Assembly: GCA_028821455.1 (NCBI GenBank)
Contig: JAPPGE010000061.1
Span: forward strand, 1-45,918
Origin: a bacterium
Lineage (GTDB): Bacteria > Pseudomonadota > Alphaproteobacteria > SP197
DNA length: 45,918 nt
Direction: 5' to 3'
Shown: in pieces, positions 36,542 through 45,882 of the stretch
Position numbering within the stretch: position 1 is the first letter of the stretch
How the letters are laid out: every line of letters starts with the position of its first letter
The notes under the pieces: model-generated
What the model saw: only the letters and a program-made list of their open reading frames with translations
Told to the model about the DNA's origin: nothing
The model's database searches: none
Made by a program: the position numbers and the translations under genes

Positions 36542-37693
36542 ATGGAAGTCAGTCACGAAGCACGCCGCATCCACGCATCGTCGATCGTGATCGATACCCA
36601 CGTCGATACCGTGGTGCGCTGGATCGACCTCGAGGAAGACCTCGGCGTCGAGACCGGCAACGGCTACATGGACCTGCCGCTCATGAAGCGGGGCAACCTC
36701 ACGGCATCCTTCTTTGCCTGCTGCGTCGGCTTCCACCACGTCGCCGCAGGGACGGCCATCCGCCGCGCTCTCGACATGATCGACGGCGTGAAGGAGATCT
36801 GCCGGTTCTATCCGCATGACGTCGAGGTGGCCCTTGGCGCTGCGGACGTGCGGCGCATTGCCGCAGCGGGCAAGCTCGCGGTGATCATCGCGATCGAGGG
36901 CGGGCATGCGATCGACGATGATCTCAGGGTTCTGCGCCAGTACTTCGATCTGGGCGTGCGCTACATGTCGCTCACCCATTTCAACACGCACGGCTGGGCC
37001 GATTCCGCGACCGACGCGGCGCGGCACGACGGACTGAGCCCGCTCGGCCGCGACGTCGTCGCGGAGATGAACCGGATGGGCATGATGGTCGATGTCTCGC
37101 ATGCCTCCGACAAGGTGTTCCAGGACGTGATCGAGATGACCAAGGCGCCTGTCATGGCCTCGCACTCGTCGATGCGGGCCCTGGTGGACCATCCCCGCAA
37201 CATGACCGACGATATGCTCCGGGCCGTGGCGGAGGGCGGCGGCATCGTCTGCGTGACGGCATGGCCCGAGTACATTTCACGGAGCTACTGGCAGGGGCTC
37301 GAGGATGTTGCCGACCGTCGCGCGGGACGCGGCGGCGCCAATCGACGACAGAGCGCATCGGGCTCGACGTCGGCGATTTCGGACCTGATGGCAATGACGG
37401 GCGGCGACAGCAACGGGGGCTACAACGTGCTGATTGATGCGGGGATCCCGTTTCCCTCGCTCGACGACCTCATCCGTCATATCGATCACGCGGTCGGGGT
37501 GGCCGGTGTCGATCACGTCGGTATCGGCACCGACCATGGCGCCGTCCGCTTCGACCTGGTGGACCTCGAAGACTGCTCCAGGCTCCCCGTCCTCACCGAG
37601 GCCTTGCTGCGCCGCGGATACTGCGAGGCCGACATCCGCAAGATTCTCGGTGAAAACGTCTTGCGGGTCATGGAAGACGTGATCGGCTGCTGA
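36542..37693 (+). CDS. Membrane dipeptidase, peptidase family M19
   Basis: A 383-residue zinc dipeptidase of the renal-dipeptidase family. Zinc ligands are visible: His20 and Asp22 (DTHVD), Glu119 (EGGH), and later His residues in DVSHASD and [13 protein letters not shown] is the C-terminal active-site block. Such enzymes cleave dipeptides, often with D- or dehydro residues. No signal peptide or lipobox is seen, so it is probably cytoplasmic. The ATG follows GGGAGGA. A 133-bp gap separates it from meaB. Confidence 0.9.
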   Translation: MEVSHEARRIHASSIVIDTHVDTVVRWIDLEEDLGVETGNGYMDLPLMKRGNLTASFFACCVGFHHVAAGTAIRRALDMIDGVKEICRFYPHDVEVALGAADVRRIAAAGKLAVIIAIEGGHAIDDDLRVLRQYFDLGVRYMSLTHFNTHGWADSATDAARHDGLSPLGRDVVAEMNRMGMMVDVSHASDKVFQDVIEMTKAPVMASHSSMRALVDHPRNMTDDMLRAVAEGGGIVCVTAWPEYISRSYWQGLEDVADRRAGRGGANRRQSASGSTSAISDLMAMTGGDSNGGYNVLIDAGIPFPSLDDLIRHIDHAVGVAGVDHVGIGTDHGAVRFDLVDLEDCSRLPVLTEALLRRGYCEADIRKILGENVLRVMEDVIGC

Positions 37694-37716
37694 ACGCGAG
37701 CTGCGGCCTAGAGGAG

Positions 37717-37743
37717 TTGACCCGGAGCCGATGGCGCTATAGG
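37717..37743 (+). promoter_or_regulatory. Putative rpmB promoter
   Basis: TTGACC (37717-37722) and TATAGG (37738-37743) with a 15-base spacer lie about 37 bases before rpmB. The hexamers are good; the spacer is short. Confidence 0.4.
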
Positions 37744-37779
37744 TACGGCATCGCTTACTTGAGTTCCGGAGCCGAAGAG

Positions 37780-38079
37780 ATGTCGCGCACATGTTCCCTG
37801 ACCGGCAAGTCCGTCATGTCGGGAAACAACCGCAGCCATGCCGAGAACAAGTCCAAGCGGGTGTTCCGGCCGAACCTGGTGAGGGCCAGCCTGTGGTCCG
37901 AGACGCTCGGTGAACGGGTGCGCCTGCGCATTTCTGCAAACGCCCTGCGTACCGTCGAGAAACACGGCGGCATCGACGCCTTCCTGATGCAGGAGCGCGA
38001 CAGCCGGCTGGCCGCTCCGGCACTGAAGCTCAAGCGCCGCGTCGCGAAGGCGGCGGCGCGCCGGAACGCCAGCGCCTGA
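37780..38079 (+). CDS. rpmB: 50S ribosomal protein L28
   Basis: A 99-residue L28 with the typical CSLTGK...[20 protein letters not shown] start, [18 protein letters not shown] and a basic alanine-lysine-arginine tail. It is part of the large ribosomal subunit. The ATG at 37780 follows GGAGCCGAAGAG. The next gene starts 10 bp later. Confidence 0.96.
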   Translation: MSRTCSLTGKSVMSGNNRSHAENKSKRVFRPNLVRASLWSETLGERVRLRISANALRTVEKHGGIDAFLMQERDSRLAAPALKLKRRVAKAAARRNASA

Positions 38080-38089
38080 CTCTCCCGCC

Positions 38090-38665
38090 ATGACACGCCC
38101 GGCCGTCGCCATCGCTGCGATGTCGGCGGTGGTGGTCGTCTCGAACCTGCTGGTTCACGCTCCGATCAACGATTGGCTGACCTGGGCCGCCTTCACCTAC
38201 CCTGTCTCGTTTCTGGTGACGGATCTTTCCAACCGCGCCTTCGGTCCGGCGCGTGCGGCCCGCGTTGTGCTGTGGGGGTTTGCCGTCGGTGTCATCATGT
38301 CCGCCGTCCTTTCGGACTGGACGCCCTTTTCCATGCCGCAGGCGTTCTCGGAGAAGGCCCTGCTGACCGCGGTGGCGTCCGGCTCCGCCTTTCTCACGGC
38401 ACAGCTCCTCGACATCTTCATCTTCCGCCTGCTGCGGCGCTCGGCCTGGTGGCGCGCGCCTCTCATCTCCTCGGCGGTGGCCTCAGCCGTGGACACCCTC
38501 ATCTTCTTCTGGCTGCTGTTCGGAGTCTTCTTCCCCGAATGGGGGTTCGACTGGGTGAGCTACGGTGTCGGTGACTACGCCGTCAAGGCGTCGATGGCCC
38601 TGGCGCTCCTGGTGCCCTACCGCGTGCTCATGGGGCGGTACGCGGCGCCGCCCGCCGCCGGCTGA
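38090..38665 (+). CDS. Queuosine precursor transporter, YhhQ/VUT family
   Basis: A 191-residue membrane protein with about six hydrophobic helices and the YhhQ-type blocks [17 protein letters not shown] and [14 protein letters not shown]. Family members import the queuosine precursor preQ0/preQ1 for tRNA modification. It follows rpmB by 10 bp. Its 3' end overlaps the convergent cobT 3' end by 49 bp. Confidence 0.88.
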   Translation: MTRPAVAIAAMSAVVVVSNLLVHAPINDWLTWAAFTYPVSFLVTDLSNRAFGPARAARVVLWGFAVGVIMSAVLSDWTPFSMPQAFSEKALLTAVASGSAFLTAQLLDIFIFRLLRRSAWWRAPLISSAVASAVDTLIFFWLLFGVFFPEWGFDWVSYGVGDYAVKASMALALLVPYRVLMGRYAAPPAAG

Positions 38666-40509
38666 GAGCGTGCCGCTCCGGATTGACGGGACCGGGAACG
38701 GGTGGCCGGTGTCTCCTCGTCGAAGAGGGATGCGAGTTCGCCGAGCACGGTGCCGCCGAGCTGTTCGACGTCGGTGAGCGTGACGGCGCGGCGATAGTAG
38801 CGCGTCACGTCATGCCCGATGCCGATGGCGATCAGTTCCACCGGCGAGAGGCCCTCGATCTTGTCGATGACCTCGCGCAGGTGACGTTCGAGATAGTTGC
38901 CTGAATTGACCGAAAGCGTGGAGTCATCCACCGGGGCGCCATCGGAAATCACCATGAGGATGCGCCGCTGTTCAGGCCGCCCCATCAGCCGTTCGTGGGC
39001 CCACAGCAGCGCCTCGCCATCGATGTTCTCCTTGAGCAGACCCTCGCGCAGCATCAGGCCCAGACTCCGCCGGGCGCGCCGCCAGGGCATGTCCGCGGAC
39101 TTGTAGACGATGTGGCGAAGGTCGTTGAGACGGCCGGGCGTGGCGGGCTTGCCGGATGCCAGCCACTTCTCGCGGCTGCGTCCGCCCTTCCAGGTGCGCG
39201 TGGTGAATCCGAGGATCTCGACCTTGACGCCGCAGCGTTCCAGGGTCTGCGCCAGGATGTCCGCACTCATCGCGGCGATGCCGATCGGCCGGCCGCGCAT
39301 GGAACCGGAATTGTCGATGAGGAGCGAGACCACCGTGTCGCGGAACTCGGTCTCGTGTTCGATCTTGAAGGAGAGCGGCATCAGGGGATCGACAACCACC
39401 CGGGACAGTCGTGCGGAGTCGAGAAGCCCCTCCTCGAGGTCGAACTCCCAGGCCCTGTTCTGCTGCGACATGAGCTTGCGCTGCAGGCGGTTGGCGAGCC
39501 GTGCCGTGACGCCGCGCAGATGGGCGATCTGCTGATCGAGCTGGGACCTCAACCGTGCCAGCTCTTCCGGATCGCACAGATCCGTGGCGTCGATGATCTC
39601 GTCGAATTCCTGGGTGAAGGCGCGGTAGAGGAACCGGTTGCTGGCCAGGTTCAGAGGATCGTCGGCACGTTCCATCTCGCCGGCAGGATCGGTGTCGTCG
39701 GTGCTGGCCGACACCATCTCGTCATCCTCCGACTCCCGGGAGTCGGCCTCCATGGAGTCCTCGGACATCTCTTCCTCGGCGCTGGCCTCGGAACTGGATT
39801 CGCTCTCCCCCTCGGCCTCCGCCTGTTCGGGATCGGCCTCGTCGCTGTCGTCCTGGTCCTCGGGCGCGGCGTCCGCCTCTTCATCGGGCAGATCGAGATG
39901 GCGAATGAGCGTGCGCAGCGTTTCGGCAAAGGCGGCCTGGTCACCGACGACCTCGTGAAGCGAGTCCAGCTCACGGCCGATCTTGTCATTGAGCCAGCCG
40001 CGCATGAGCCGGGTGGCCTGCGTTGCCGAGGGCGGCGGCGCCACGCCGGTCAGCCTCTCGCGCACGAGAAGGCCGATCACGTCGGCCAGCGGCGCATCCT
40101 CGCGCTGCTCGATGCGGTGCAGCCCCCTGGTCCGGCAACGCTCCTCGAGAACCGTCTGGATGTTGTCGGCCACACCCTTCATGCGCATCGCCCCAATGGA
40201 TTCGCAGCGCGCCTCCTCGACCACATCGAAAATGGAGCGGCCCAGTTCGCTCGCCGGCCGGCGACGGGCATGGGTCCGGGTGTCGTGATGGCGCAGCTTG
40301 AGCGCCAGGGCATCGGCTTCGCCCCGCGCCATGGCGACGGCATGGCGATCGAGATCCCGCGGCACCTGCGTCAGGCGCGCCGTCTTGCCGCTGGCGCCAG
40401 GCTCCCTGACGCCGAAACTCACCTCGAGTTCCGGTTCACGGGCCATGGCGCGCATGGTGCCCGCAACGACCCTTCTGAAGGGTTCAGCCGGGTTGCTGTC
40501 CTGTGCCAG
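38617..40509 (-). CDS. cobT: Cobaltochelatase subunit CobT
   Basis: A 630-residue subunit of the CobNST chelatase, which inserts cobalt into hydrogenobyrinic acid a,c-diamide in aerobic B12 synthesis. It has a central acidic low-complexity region (about 206-283) and a C-terminal von Willebrand domain with MIDAS D399-x-S401-x-S403 (DNSGSM). The first in-frame ATG (40455) cuts into the conserved [24 protein letters not shown] start. The best start is the CTG at 40509 ([11 protein letters not shown]) with GGAGGAAG at ideal spacing, so CTG initiation is inferred. It lies 27 bp after cobS. CobN is not in the window. Confidence 0.94.
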   Translation of the reverse strand: MAQDSNPAEPFRRVVAGTMRAMAREPELEVSFGVREPGASGKTARLTQVPRDLDRHAVAMARGEADALALKLRHHDTRTHARRRPASELGRSIFDVVEEARCESIGAMRMKGVADNIQTVLEERCRTRGLHRIEQREDAPLADVIGLLVRERLTGVAPPPSATQATRLMRGWLNDKIGRELDSLHEVVGDQAAFAETLRTLIRHLDLPDEEADAAPEDQDDSDEADPEQAEAEGESESSSEASAEEEMSEDSMEADSRESEDDEMVSASTDDTDPAGEMERADDPLNLASNRFLYRAFTQEFDEIIDATDLCDPEELARLRSQLDQQIAHLRGVTARLANRLQRKLMSQQNRAWEFDLEEGLLDSARLSRVVVDPLMPLSFKIEHETEFRDTVVSLLIDNSGSMRGRPIGIAAMSADILAQTLERCGVKVEILGFTTRTWKGGRSREKWLASGKPATPGRLNDLRHIVYKSADMPWRRARRSLGLMLREGLLKENIDGEALLWAHERLMGRPEQRRILMVISDGAPVDDSTLSVNSGNYLERHLREVIDKIEGLSPVELIAIGIGHDVTRYYRRAVTLTDVEQLGGTVLGELASLFDEETPATRSRSRQSGAARSQPAAGGAAYRPMSTR

Positions 40510-40536
40510 GGGACTTCCTCCGGAGGATCTGCCGGT

Positions 40537-41535
40537 CTACTGCGCCGCGGTTCCGGCGACGACGGCCTCGCTGATCTCGGATCCGAAACAGCGCTGGTAG
40601 AATTCCGCGACCTGCGACCGCTCGGTTTCGTCGCACTTGTTGAGGAAGGTCAGCCGGAAGGCGAAGCCGATGTCGTCGAAGATGTCCGCGTTCTCCGCCC
40701 AGGTGATCACCGTCCTGGGCGACATGACGGTCGAGATGTCGCCGGCGACGAAGGCGCCGCGCGTCAGTTCGGCGACGGCCACCATCTGGCCGATGGTCTC
40801 CCGGCCCCGCGTCGTGGCGTAGTGCGGCACCTTGGAGAGGACAATCTTCTCTTCTTCCTCGTGCTCGAGGTAGTTCAGCGTCGAGACGATGGACCACCGG
40901 TCCATCTGTCCCTGGTTGATCTGCTGGGTGCCGTGATAGAGCCCCGTGGTGTCGCCGAGACCGACGGTATTGGCCGTGGAAAACAGGCGGAAGGAGGGAT
41001 GGGGGACGATCACCCTGTTCTGGTCGAGCAGCGTCATCTTGCCCTGGACCTCGAGCACCCGCTGGATCACGAACATCACGTCGGGACGGCCGGCGTCATA
41101 CTCGTCAAAGACCAGGGCGACCGGGTTCTGGATCGCCCAGGGCAGGATTCCCTCGCGGAACTCGGTGACCTGCATGCCGTCGCGCAGGATGATGGCGTCC
41201 TTGCCGATGAGATCGATCCGGGAGATGTGGCTGTCCAGGTTGACCCGGATGCATGGCCAGTTGAGACGCGCCGCCACCTGTTCGATATGGGTGGACTTTC
41301 CGGTGCCGTGGTAGCCCTGGATCATCACCCTGCGGTTGTGGGCGAAGCCGGCGAGAATGGCGAGCGTGGTCTGCGGATCGAAGACATAGGAATCATCGAT
41401 ATCCGGTACGTGTTCGCCACGCTCCGAGTAACCCGGCACCTCCATGGTGGTGTCGAGGCCGAAAGCCGAAGCGACCTTTATGGTCATGTCGGGGGCGCCC
41501 TGCGGAAGCAGGCTTGTTTCGCTGGGATTCTTCAC
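40537..41535 (-). CDS. cobS: Cobaltochelatase subunit CobS
   Basis: A 332-residue AAA+ ATPase of the cobalt chelatase. Walker A is GYHGTGKST at 74-82 (Lys80); Walker B is [35 protein letters not shown] is diagnostic for CobS. The GTG at 41535 gives the usual length; ATG codons further upstream would add a non-homologous proline-rich extension, and an internal ATG (MTIK) is also possible. It forms an operon with cobT and likely with the J-domain gene upstream. Confidence 0.93.
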   Translation of the reverse strand: MKNPSETSLLPQGAPDMTIKVASAFGLDTTMEVPGYSERGEHVPDIDDSYVFDPQTTLAILAGFAHNRRVMIQGYHGTGKSTHIEQVAARLNWPCIRVNLDSHISRIDLIGKDAIILRDGMQVTEFREGILPWAIQNPVALVFDEYDAGRPDVMFVIQRVLEVQGKMTLLDQNRVIVPHPSFRLFSTANTVGLGDTTGLYHGTQQINQGQMDRWSIVSTLNYLEHEEEEKIVLSKVPHYATTRGRETIGQMVAVAELTRGAFVAGDISTVMSPRTVITWAENADIFDDIGFAFRLTFLNKCDETERSQVAEFYQRCFGSEISEAVVAGTAAQ

Positions 41536-41694
41536 GGTCTCACACGTCTTGATTGTCTGCCGGTCCGGATACCCCATCCGAGGACAGGTGACCACCTCGT
41601 CGCCACCGGGATCCGGATGGGCCAACAATGGCATGGCCGCGGGATGGGGCGCAAGGGACCATGGCTGGCAGGACACCCGCCGGTGGGGCTGCCG

Positions 41695-42243
41695 TCAGTC
41701 GGGTGCGGGACCGGTGAGGTGCTGGTAGGCCCAGATGACGTCGCGCAGCCGCCCATTTGCCTTGCCGCTGCCGCCGTTGACGTCCGGATGGCATGCCTTC
41801 ACCGCCTTCTTGAATCGCCTGCGGATGGCGGCCGCGTCAGCATCGGGTCCGACATCGAGAATGGAACGCGCCTTGCGTTCGCTGGCCGACATGGCTGCCT
41901 GGCGCGCCGTTGCCGGATCGCAGCTGCCGTCCCCGGCGATGCCGAAGACGTCCCGCACGCCGTCACCGGTCCACACCCTGTGGAGGTGATGCGGCGCCGA
42001 CGTCGGCCATGTCGGCCGGTGCCAGGAAAGATCCGCGTGCTGCCAGGCCTCGATGGCCTCCTTCGACCAGCCCTCGAAGAAGTTCCAGGAGCGGTTGAAC
42101 TCGCGAACGTGCTCAAGGCACAGGTACTGGAAACTGTCGGTCCTGTCTGGCCCCAGGGGCGCGCGGTACTCGCCGGGCCGGTCACAGCCCAAGCGGGAGC
42201 ATGGCCTCAAGGTGGTTTCTTGCCTGGCCGATCGTCGCGACAT
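41695..42243 (-). CDS. J-domain protein upstream of cobST
   Basis: A 182-residue protein with an N-terminal zinc/cysteine-type segment (CSRLGCDRPGEYRAP, CLEHVREFNRSWNFFEGWS) and a C-terminal J domain containing HPD at 152-154. J proteins stimulate Hsp70 ATPase. This architecture, and its position just upstream of cobS, is common in alphaproteobacteria; a role in chelatase assembly is only suggested by that linkage. The ATG at 42243 is preferred over an upstream frame extension without homology. Confidence 0.88.
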   Translation of the reverse strand: MSRRSARQETTLRPCSRLGCDRPGEYRAPLGPDRTDSFQYLCLEHVREFNRSWNFFEGWSKEAIEAWQHADLSWHRPTWPTSAPHHLHRVWTGDGVRDVFGIAGDGSCDPATARQAAMSASERKARSILDVGPDADAAAIRRRFKKAVKACHPDVNGGSGKANGRLRDVIWAYQHLTGPAPD

Positions 42244-42459
42244 GGCTCCAGTATAGGATGATGCGGACACCGAGGGCCACAAGGGGCGCCGCCGATTACC
42301 CGCGTGCGGCCTAGCGCACCGACACGACGGTGATGATCCATGAATAGCCGCGGAGCCTTCGGAAAACCGGCCGGGCAGGCGACTCTGTTGGACACCAGGA
42401 AGAAAGAGGGAGAATCAACAATGAAATTGGGCAAGCACTCCATTGACAAGTGACGCTCG

Positions 42460-43422
42460 ATGGTTAGGTTAAGAATAGAACAAAACATGAACGACGATGA
42501 GCGACAAGATATCCTCTTCAGCTACGAGTTCCACGAGGTATCTCCTGACAAAGCCAAGGCAGCTACATGGTTCGAGAGTCAGCTTTGGCCTATCGATCGG
42601 TTTTGCCCACACTGCGGTTCTGACAACACTGTTGAATGCACGAAACCACAGCCTTATCGTTGTCGCGATTGCCGTAGGTACTTCAGCGCCCGCAGAGGAA
42701 CCCTGATGCAGTCAAGCAAGCTTCCGATCAAGAAGTCGCTCTATGCGGTCTACCTCATCGGCGTGCGCAAGAAGAGGTTGTCCAGTCTGCAATTGGCCTG
42801 CAAGTTAGGGATCGCCCGAGGGACCGCATGGCGGCTTGGACACAAGACTCGCGAGATGTGGAGTCAAGATGCTCTGTTCCCGATGTATGGTGAGCTCAAG
42901 ATTGACGGGAGCTGTGTCAGTGGTCTGGAGAAGAGAGAGCACAAGCACAATAGGATGTATGCGGGCCGTGGCACCATTGGCATGCAACCCGCCATGGGGA
43001 GGCCTCAACGCGACAATCGCCAAATTCATAACTGGCCCGCGGATTTCACTCCCGCCAGAGTTTTGCAACCGCACATTCGAGTGAACGTAGAGCCTGACTC
43101 CACCGTCTACACGAAATGTGTAGGCGCCTTCGAAGGAATGCACCACCACCAACATGAGGTGGTTGCACACGGTGTAGGTGAGTATGTCCGAGACAAAGTA
43201 GGCACTAACGAAATCGAGTCCATTTGGACTCCTCTGAATCGCGAGATTATTGACTCCTACCAACATGTGAGCGTCAAGCGTCTGTTTCGATATGTCGATG
43301 AGGTCTACTGCCTCGACGACATCTGGAAAGCACATGCATTCAGCCTTATGGCGGCAAGCGCCGTCGAGATAGTGGGGCGAGGGCTCATGCGCAGAGCACT
43401 GGTCGATGGAGACGCGACATGA
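42460..43422 (+). CDS. IS1595/ISXO2-like transposase-derived protein, catalytic Asp lost
   Basis: A 320-residue homologue of IS1595-family (ISXO2-like) transposases. The N-terminal zinc ribbon is intact (C49-x2-C52, C68-x2-C71), followed by a helix-turn-helix region (SSLQLACKLGIARGTAWRL). In the DDE/DDN domain the first Asp is kept (Asp149, KIDGS), but the second, normally in TVYTD, is Lys219 (TVYTKCVGAF). The third region GTNEIESIW (Asn250, Glu253) and GVGEYV are kept, as is RLFRYVDE. The stop overlaps the methyltransferase ATG (ATGA) and no terminal inverted repeat was seen, so this is not a free-standing IS. Base composition is lower in GC than the chromosome. An ATG at 42487 is an alternative start; TTGACA at 42443 is a possible -35. 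DNA binding without transposition is inferred. Confidence 0.8.
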   Translation: MVRLRIEQNMNDDERQDILFSYEFHEVSPDKAKAATWFESQLWPIDRFCPHCGSDNTVECTKPQPYRCRDCRRYFSARRGTLMQSSKLPIKKSLYAVYLIGVRKKRLSSLQLACKLGIARGTAWRLGHKTREMWSQDALFPMYGELKIDGSCVSGLEKREHKHNRMYAGRGTIGMQPAMGRPQRDNRQIHNWPADFTPARVLQPHIRVNVEPDSTVYTKCVGAFEGMHHHQHEVVAHGVGEYVRDKVGTNEIESIWTPLNREIIDSYQHVSVKRLFRYVDEVYCLDDIWKAHAFSLMAASAVEIVGRGLMRRALVDGDAT

Positions 43423-44429
43423 GAGCCGAATCTGCGATCAGGAACCTGCCGGGAAGCTTCAACCAGACCGTCGCGAAGCTGTCGGGGACGCCGGTCAAGA
43501 CCTATCGCGTAGTGTCACTGTTCAGCGGATGCGGTGGCATGGACTTGGGGTTTCTAGGCGGCTTCTCGTTCGGTGACCGCTTCTATGACCGATTGCCGTT
43601 TCGCATCGTGTGGGCGAACGACATCAATACCGCCGCCGGCTGCACCTATGCGGAAAACATGAAGCATAGCATTGTGGTCGGCGATGTAGCGGAACATATG
43701 GATCAACTGCCCAAGACCGCTGAAGTAGTGATCGGCGGTTTCCCTTGTCAGGACGTTTCGATCAATGGCGCTAGGCAGGGCGCGAATGGCGAGCGAACGA
43801 TCCTCTACAAATACATGATCTCCGCGATCGAGCGCACAAAGCCGCGAATCTTCGTGGCCGAGAATGTCAAGGGTCTGTTGCAGGCACACGGCAAGGACTT
43901 CCTCGACACCATGCTGAGTGACTTCGCCGCGACCGGCTATCGGGTGAGCCATCGTCTTTACCTCGCCGCCGACTATGGCGTGCCTCAGATGCGTGAACGG
44001 TTGTTCATTGTTGGCGTGAAGGGTCGTCGCGAGTTTGAGCACCCTGCACCTGACCTGCGCCACATGACAGCCCAAGAGGCACTATCCGATCTTGAGGACG
44101 CAAAGGAGAACGAGGCGATAGGTCATGTGTGGTCAAAGGCGCAAGCCAGCCCGGATCAGGGGAACCGCCGATTGAAGGCCGACAAGCCTGCCACTACCAT
44201 CCGGGCGGAACATCACGGGAATATCCAGTGGCACTACAACCTCGACCGACGGCTGTCCCTTCGGGAAGCGGCCAGACTCCAGTCCTTTCCCGATGGGTTC
44301 CGGTTCCATGGTGGTATGCGCGAGCGCGAACGGATGATTGGCAATGCGGTCCCGCCCGTGCTGGCGTGGCACATTGCCAAGGCAGTGCGAGAGTTCCTTG
44401 ACCCCGGACGAGTTCGAGCGGGTTCTTGA
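43419..44429 (+). CDS. DNA (cytosine-5)-methyltransferase
   Basis: A 336-residue C5 methyltransferase of the type II R-M kind. Motif I is SLFSGCGGMDLGF, motif IV GGFPCQDVS with catalytic Cys110, motif VI AENVKGL, motif VIII PQMRERLFIVG, motif IX LSLREAARLQSFPDGF and motif X GNAVPP. The target-recognition stretch between VIII and IX is short (about 80 residues) and its site is not predictable. It overlaps the transposase-like gene by 4 bases at the start and the endonuclease gene by at least 32 bases at the end. The following Vsr fits a C5 enzyme, since deaminated 5-methylcytosine gives T:G mismatches. Confidence 0.94.
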   Translation: MRAESAIRNLPGSFNQTVAKLSGTPVKTYRVVSLFSGCGGMDLGFLGGFSFGDRFYDRLPFRIVWANDINTAAGCTYAENMKHSIVVGDVAEHMDQLPKTAEVVIGGFPCQDVSINGARQGANGERTILYKYMISAIERTKPRIFVAENVKGLLQAHGKDFLDTMLSDFAATGYRVSHRLYLAADYGVPQMRERLFIVGVKGRREFEHPAPDLRHMTAQEALSDLEDAKENEAIGHVWSKAQASPDQGNRRLKADKPATTIRAEHHGNIQWHYNLDRRLSLREAARLQSFPDGFRFHGGMRERERMIGNAVPPVLAWHIAKAVREFLDPGRVRAGS

Positions 44430-45402
44430 TCGCGCTTGCGATATTCTGACGGAGAACGTTCGCTCCAGCACGCTCTATCACGGTCCTGAACCCTTCGAGC
44501 AACACGTCCAGGACATGCTGAAGGTTGCGGCGAAGGACACCGGCTTCACTGTGTCCCCGACTTTCAACCGGTACGCCTTTCCGGATATCCGGGTGAACGG
44601 CTACGGCGTTGAGGTCAAGTACACGAAGCAGGACACATGGACCGCGGTAGGCAACAGTATTTTCGAGGGGATGCGCGACCCTGACGTTCACTCCATCTAT
44701 GTCGTGCTTGGCAAAATCGGCGGCACTCCCGAGGTCCGGTGGGGCCGCTACGAAGATGCGGTGACGCATGTGCGCGTGTCCAACTCGCCGCGTTTTGTGA
44801 TCGAGTTGGAGACTGAGCGGGCCCCGCTATTCTCTCACATGGCGATCCCATATGGTGAATTTGCCCAATTGGGCGATGAAGCCAAGATGCGGCACGTTCG
44901 AGACTATTCGCGGGGTCGACTGAAGGAGGGCGAGCGACTGTGGTGGCTGGAACCGGAACACTCGTTGCCTCTCCAAGTCCGACCTTACCCAGACCTGCCT
45001 GATGCGGAAAAACGTGCATTGCGGGCTGAGGCTTCGTTGCTATCGCCTCAAATCTGCGGCCCATCGCACGGCCGCACGGCACAGCGAAAGTACGCCGCGC
45101 CTGCGCTCTACCTGCTAATGCACCATGGCGTGATCGCGCCGCAGACGCGGGATCTGTTCTCTGCGGGTAGCGTTGCGCAGCACATTCCGCCGCTCTACGA
45201 GGGCGAGCCTCATGTGTCCCGTGCGCTACGGGGCATTGAGGACTTGATGCGGGACGCGGCAGAGCGGTTGGAGGATGCCCTGTTCGAGGAGTATTGGGGC
45301 CGTCGGTGCCCACCTGATGAGCGGATCGCCGAGTGGCTCAGGATGGCGGATGCCGTAGCAATAGGCTGGCGACCGTCAGATCACTTGTTCTTGGCTCACT
45401 AG
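44398..45402 (+). CDS. PD-(D/E)XK restriction endonuclease
   Basis: A 334-residue nuclease with a clear PD-(D/E)XK core: Pro62-Asp63 then Glu72-Val73-Lys74 (FPDIRVNGYGVEVKYTK). The context (C5 methyltransferase upstream, Vsr downstream) makes it the restriction enzyme of the cassette. No specific restriction family was recognised and the recognition site is unknown. Homology-free upstream codons make the TTG at 44398 the best start (GAGAG upstream); an ATG at 44344 is possible. Any start must lie at or before 44398, so it overlaps the methyltransferase gene. The C-terminal third is helical with Glu/Arg-rich segments. Confidence 0.85.
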   Translation: MTPDEFERVLDRACDILTENVRSSTLYHGPEPFEQHVQDMLKVAAKDTGFTVSPTFNRYAFPDIRVNGYGVEVKYTKQDTWTAVGNSIFEGMRDPDVHSIYVVLGKIGGTPEVRWGRYEDAVTHVRVSNSPRFVIELETERAPLFSHMAIPYGEFAQLGDEAKMRHVRDYSRGRLKEGERLWWLEPEHSLPLQVRPYPDLPDAEKRALRAEASLLSPQICGPSHGRTAQRKYAAPALYLLMHHGVIAPQTRDLFSAGSVAQHIPPLYEGEPHVSRALRGIEDLMRDAAERLEDALFEEYWGRRCPPDERIAEWLRMADAVAIGWRPSDHLFLAH

Positions 45403-45418
45403 GCGAGGAGAAATCCGG

Positions 45419-45823
45419 ATGAGTGACGCCACTGAGATTAAGCGGCGTGGAGTGGCGGCAGTTCGCAGCAAGAACACCAAACCCGAGATGGCTGTCCGCC
45501 GGATGCTGCACGCCCAAGGTTACAGATACCGCCTACACAGAACGGACCTGCCTGGATCGCCCGATCTCGTGTTCCCCAGCCGCAAGAAGGTGATATTCGT
45601 CAACGGTTGCTTTTGGCATGGACACTCATGCAAGAACGGCTCGCGCCGACCACCATCCAACACAAGCTATTGGCTTCCTAAGATCGCTCGCAATGTTGAG
45701 CGTGACGCCAAGAACATATCGAGCCTCGAAGTTCTCGGATGGCAGTCCTTGACGGTCTGGGAATGTGAGTTGAAGCGCTCACCTGAAGAACTGCGGAGCC
45801 GCATCACACGATTCCTGGGCTAA
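45419..45823 (+). CDS. vsr: Very-short-patch repair endonuclease Vsr
   Basis: A 134-residue T:G mismatch nickase. It has RSKNTKPEMAVRRMLH, GYRYRLHRTDLPGSPDLVF with Asp49 (E. coli Asp51) and NGCFWHGHSC with His67 (E. coli His69). The residue aligned with E. coli His64 is Asn62. Vsr cuts beside T:G mismatches arising from deaminated 5-methylcytosine in the site of its partner methyltransferase. The ATG follows GGAG and lies 16 bp after the endonuclease stop, so it is the last recognised gene of the cassette. Confidence 0.94.
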   Translation: MSDATEIKRRGVAAVRSKNTKPEMAVRRMLHAQGYRYRLHRTDLPGSPDLVFPSRKKVIFVNGCFWHGHSCKNGSRRPPSNTSYWLPKIARNVERDAKNISSLEVLGWQSLTVWECELKRSPEELRSRITRFLG

Positions 45824-45869
45824 GCGTGATACTATTGCGCCTTGTTCAAGTACCCACAAAGTACCTAAC

Positions 45870-45882
45870 CCGGCATAGCCGG
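45870..45882. terminator. Short hairpin after vsr
   Basis: CCGGC-ATA-GCCGG is a perfect 5-bp stem 46 bp after the vsr stop, without a T-run. Just before it, AAGTACC occurs twice (45848-45854 and 45859-45865). It may mark the cassette end or its 3' boundary; weak. Confidence 0.25.

Noticed and set aside
38995-42261. 1088-codon plus-strand open frame across cobT, cobS and the J-domain gene
   Set aside because: It is entirely antisense to three recognised genes with catalytic motifs, and its translation has no recognisable domain.
42460-43422. A complete, mobile IS1595 insertion sequence
   Set aside because: The second catalytic Asp is missing, the stop overlaps the next gene's start and no flanking inverted repeats were found by eye.
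45848-45865. Direct repeat AAGTACC as an attachment or CRISPR-like repeat
   Set aside because: Only two 7-bp copies are seen with no spacer regularity and no counterpart at the left edge of the R-M cassette.
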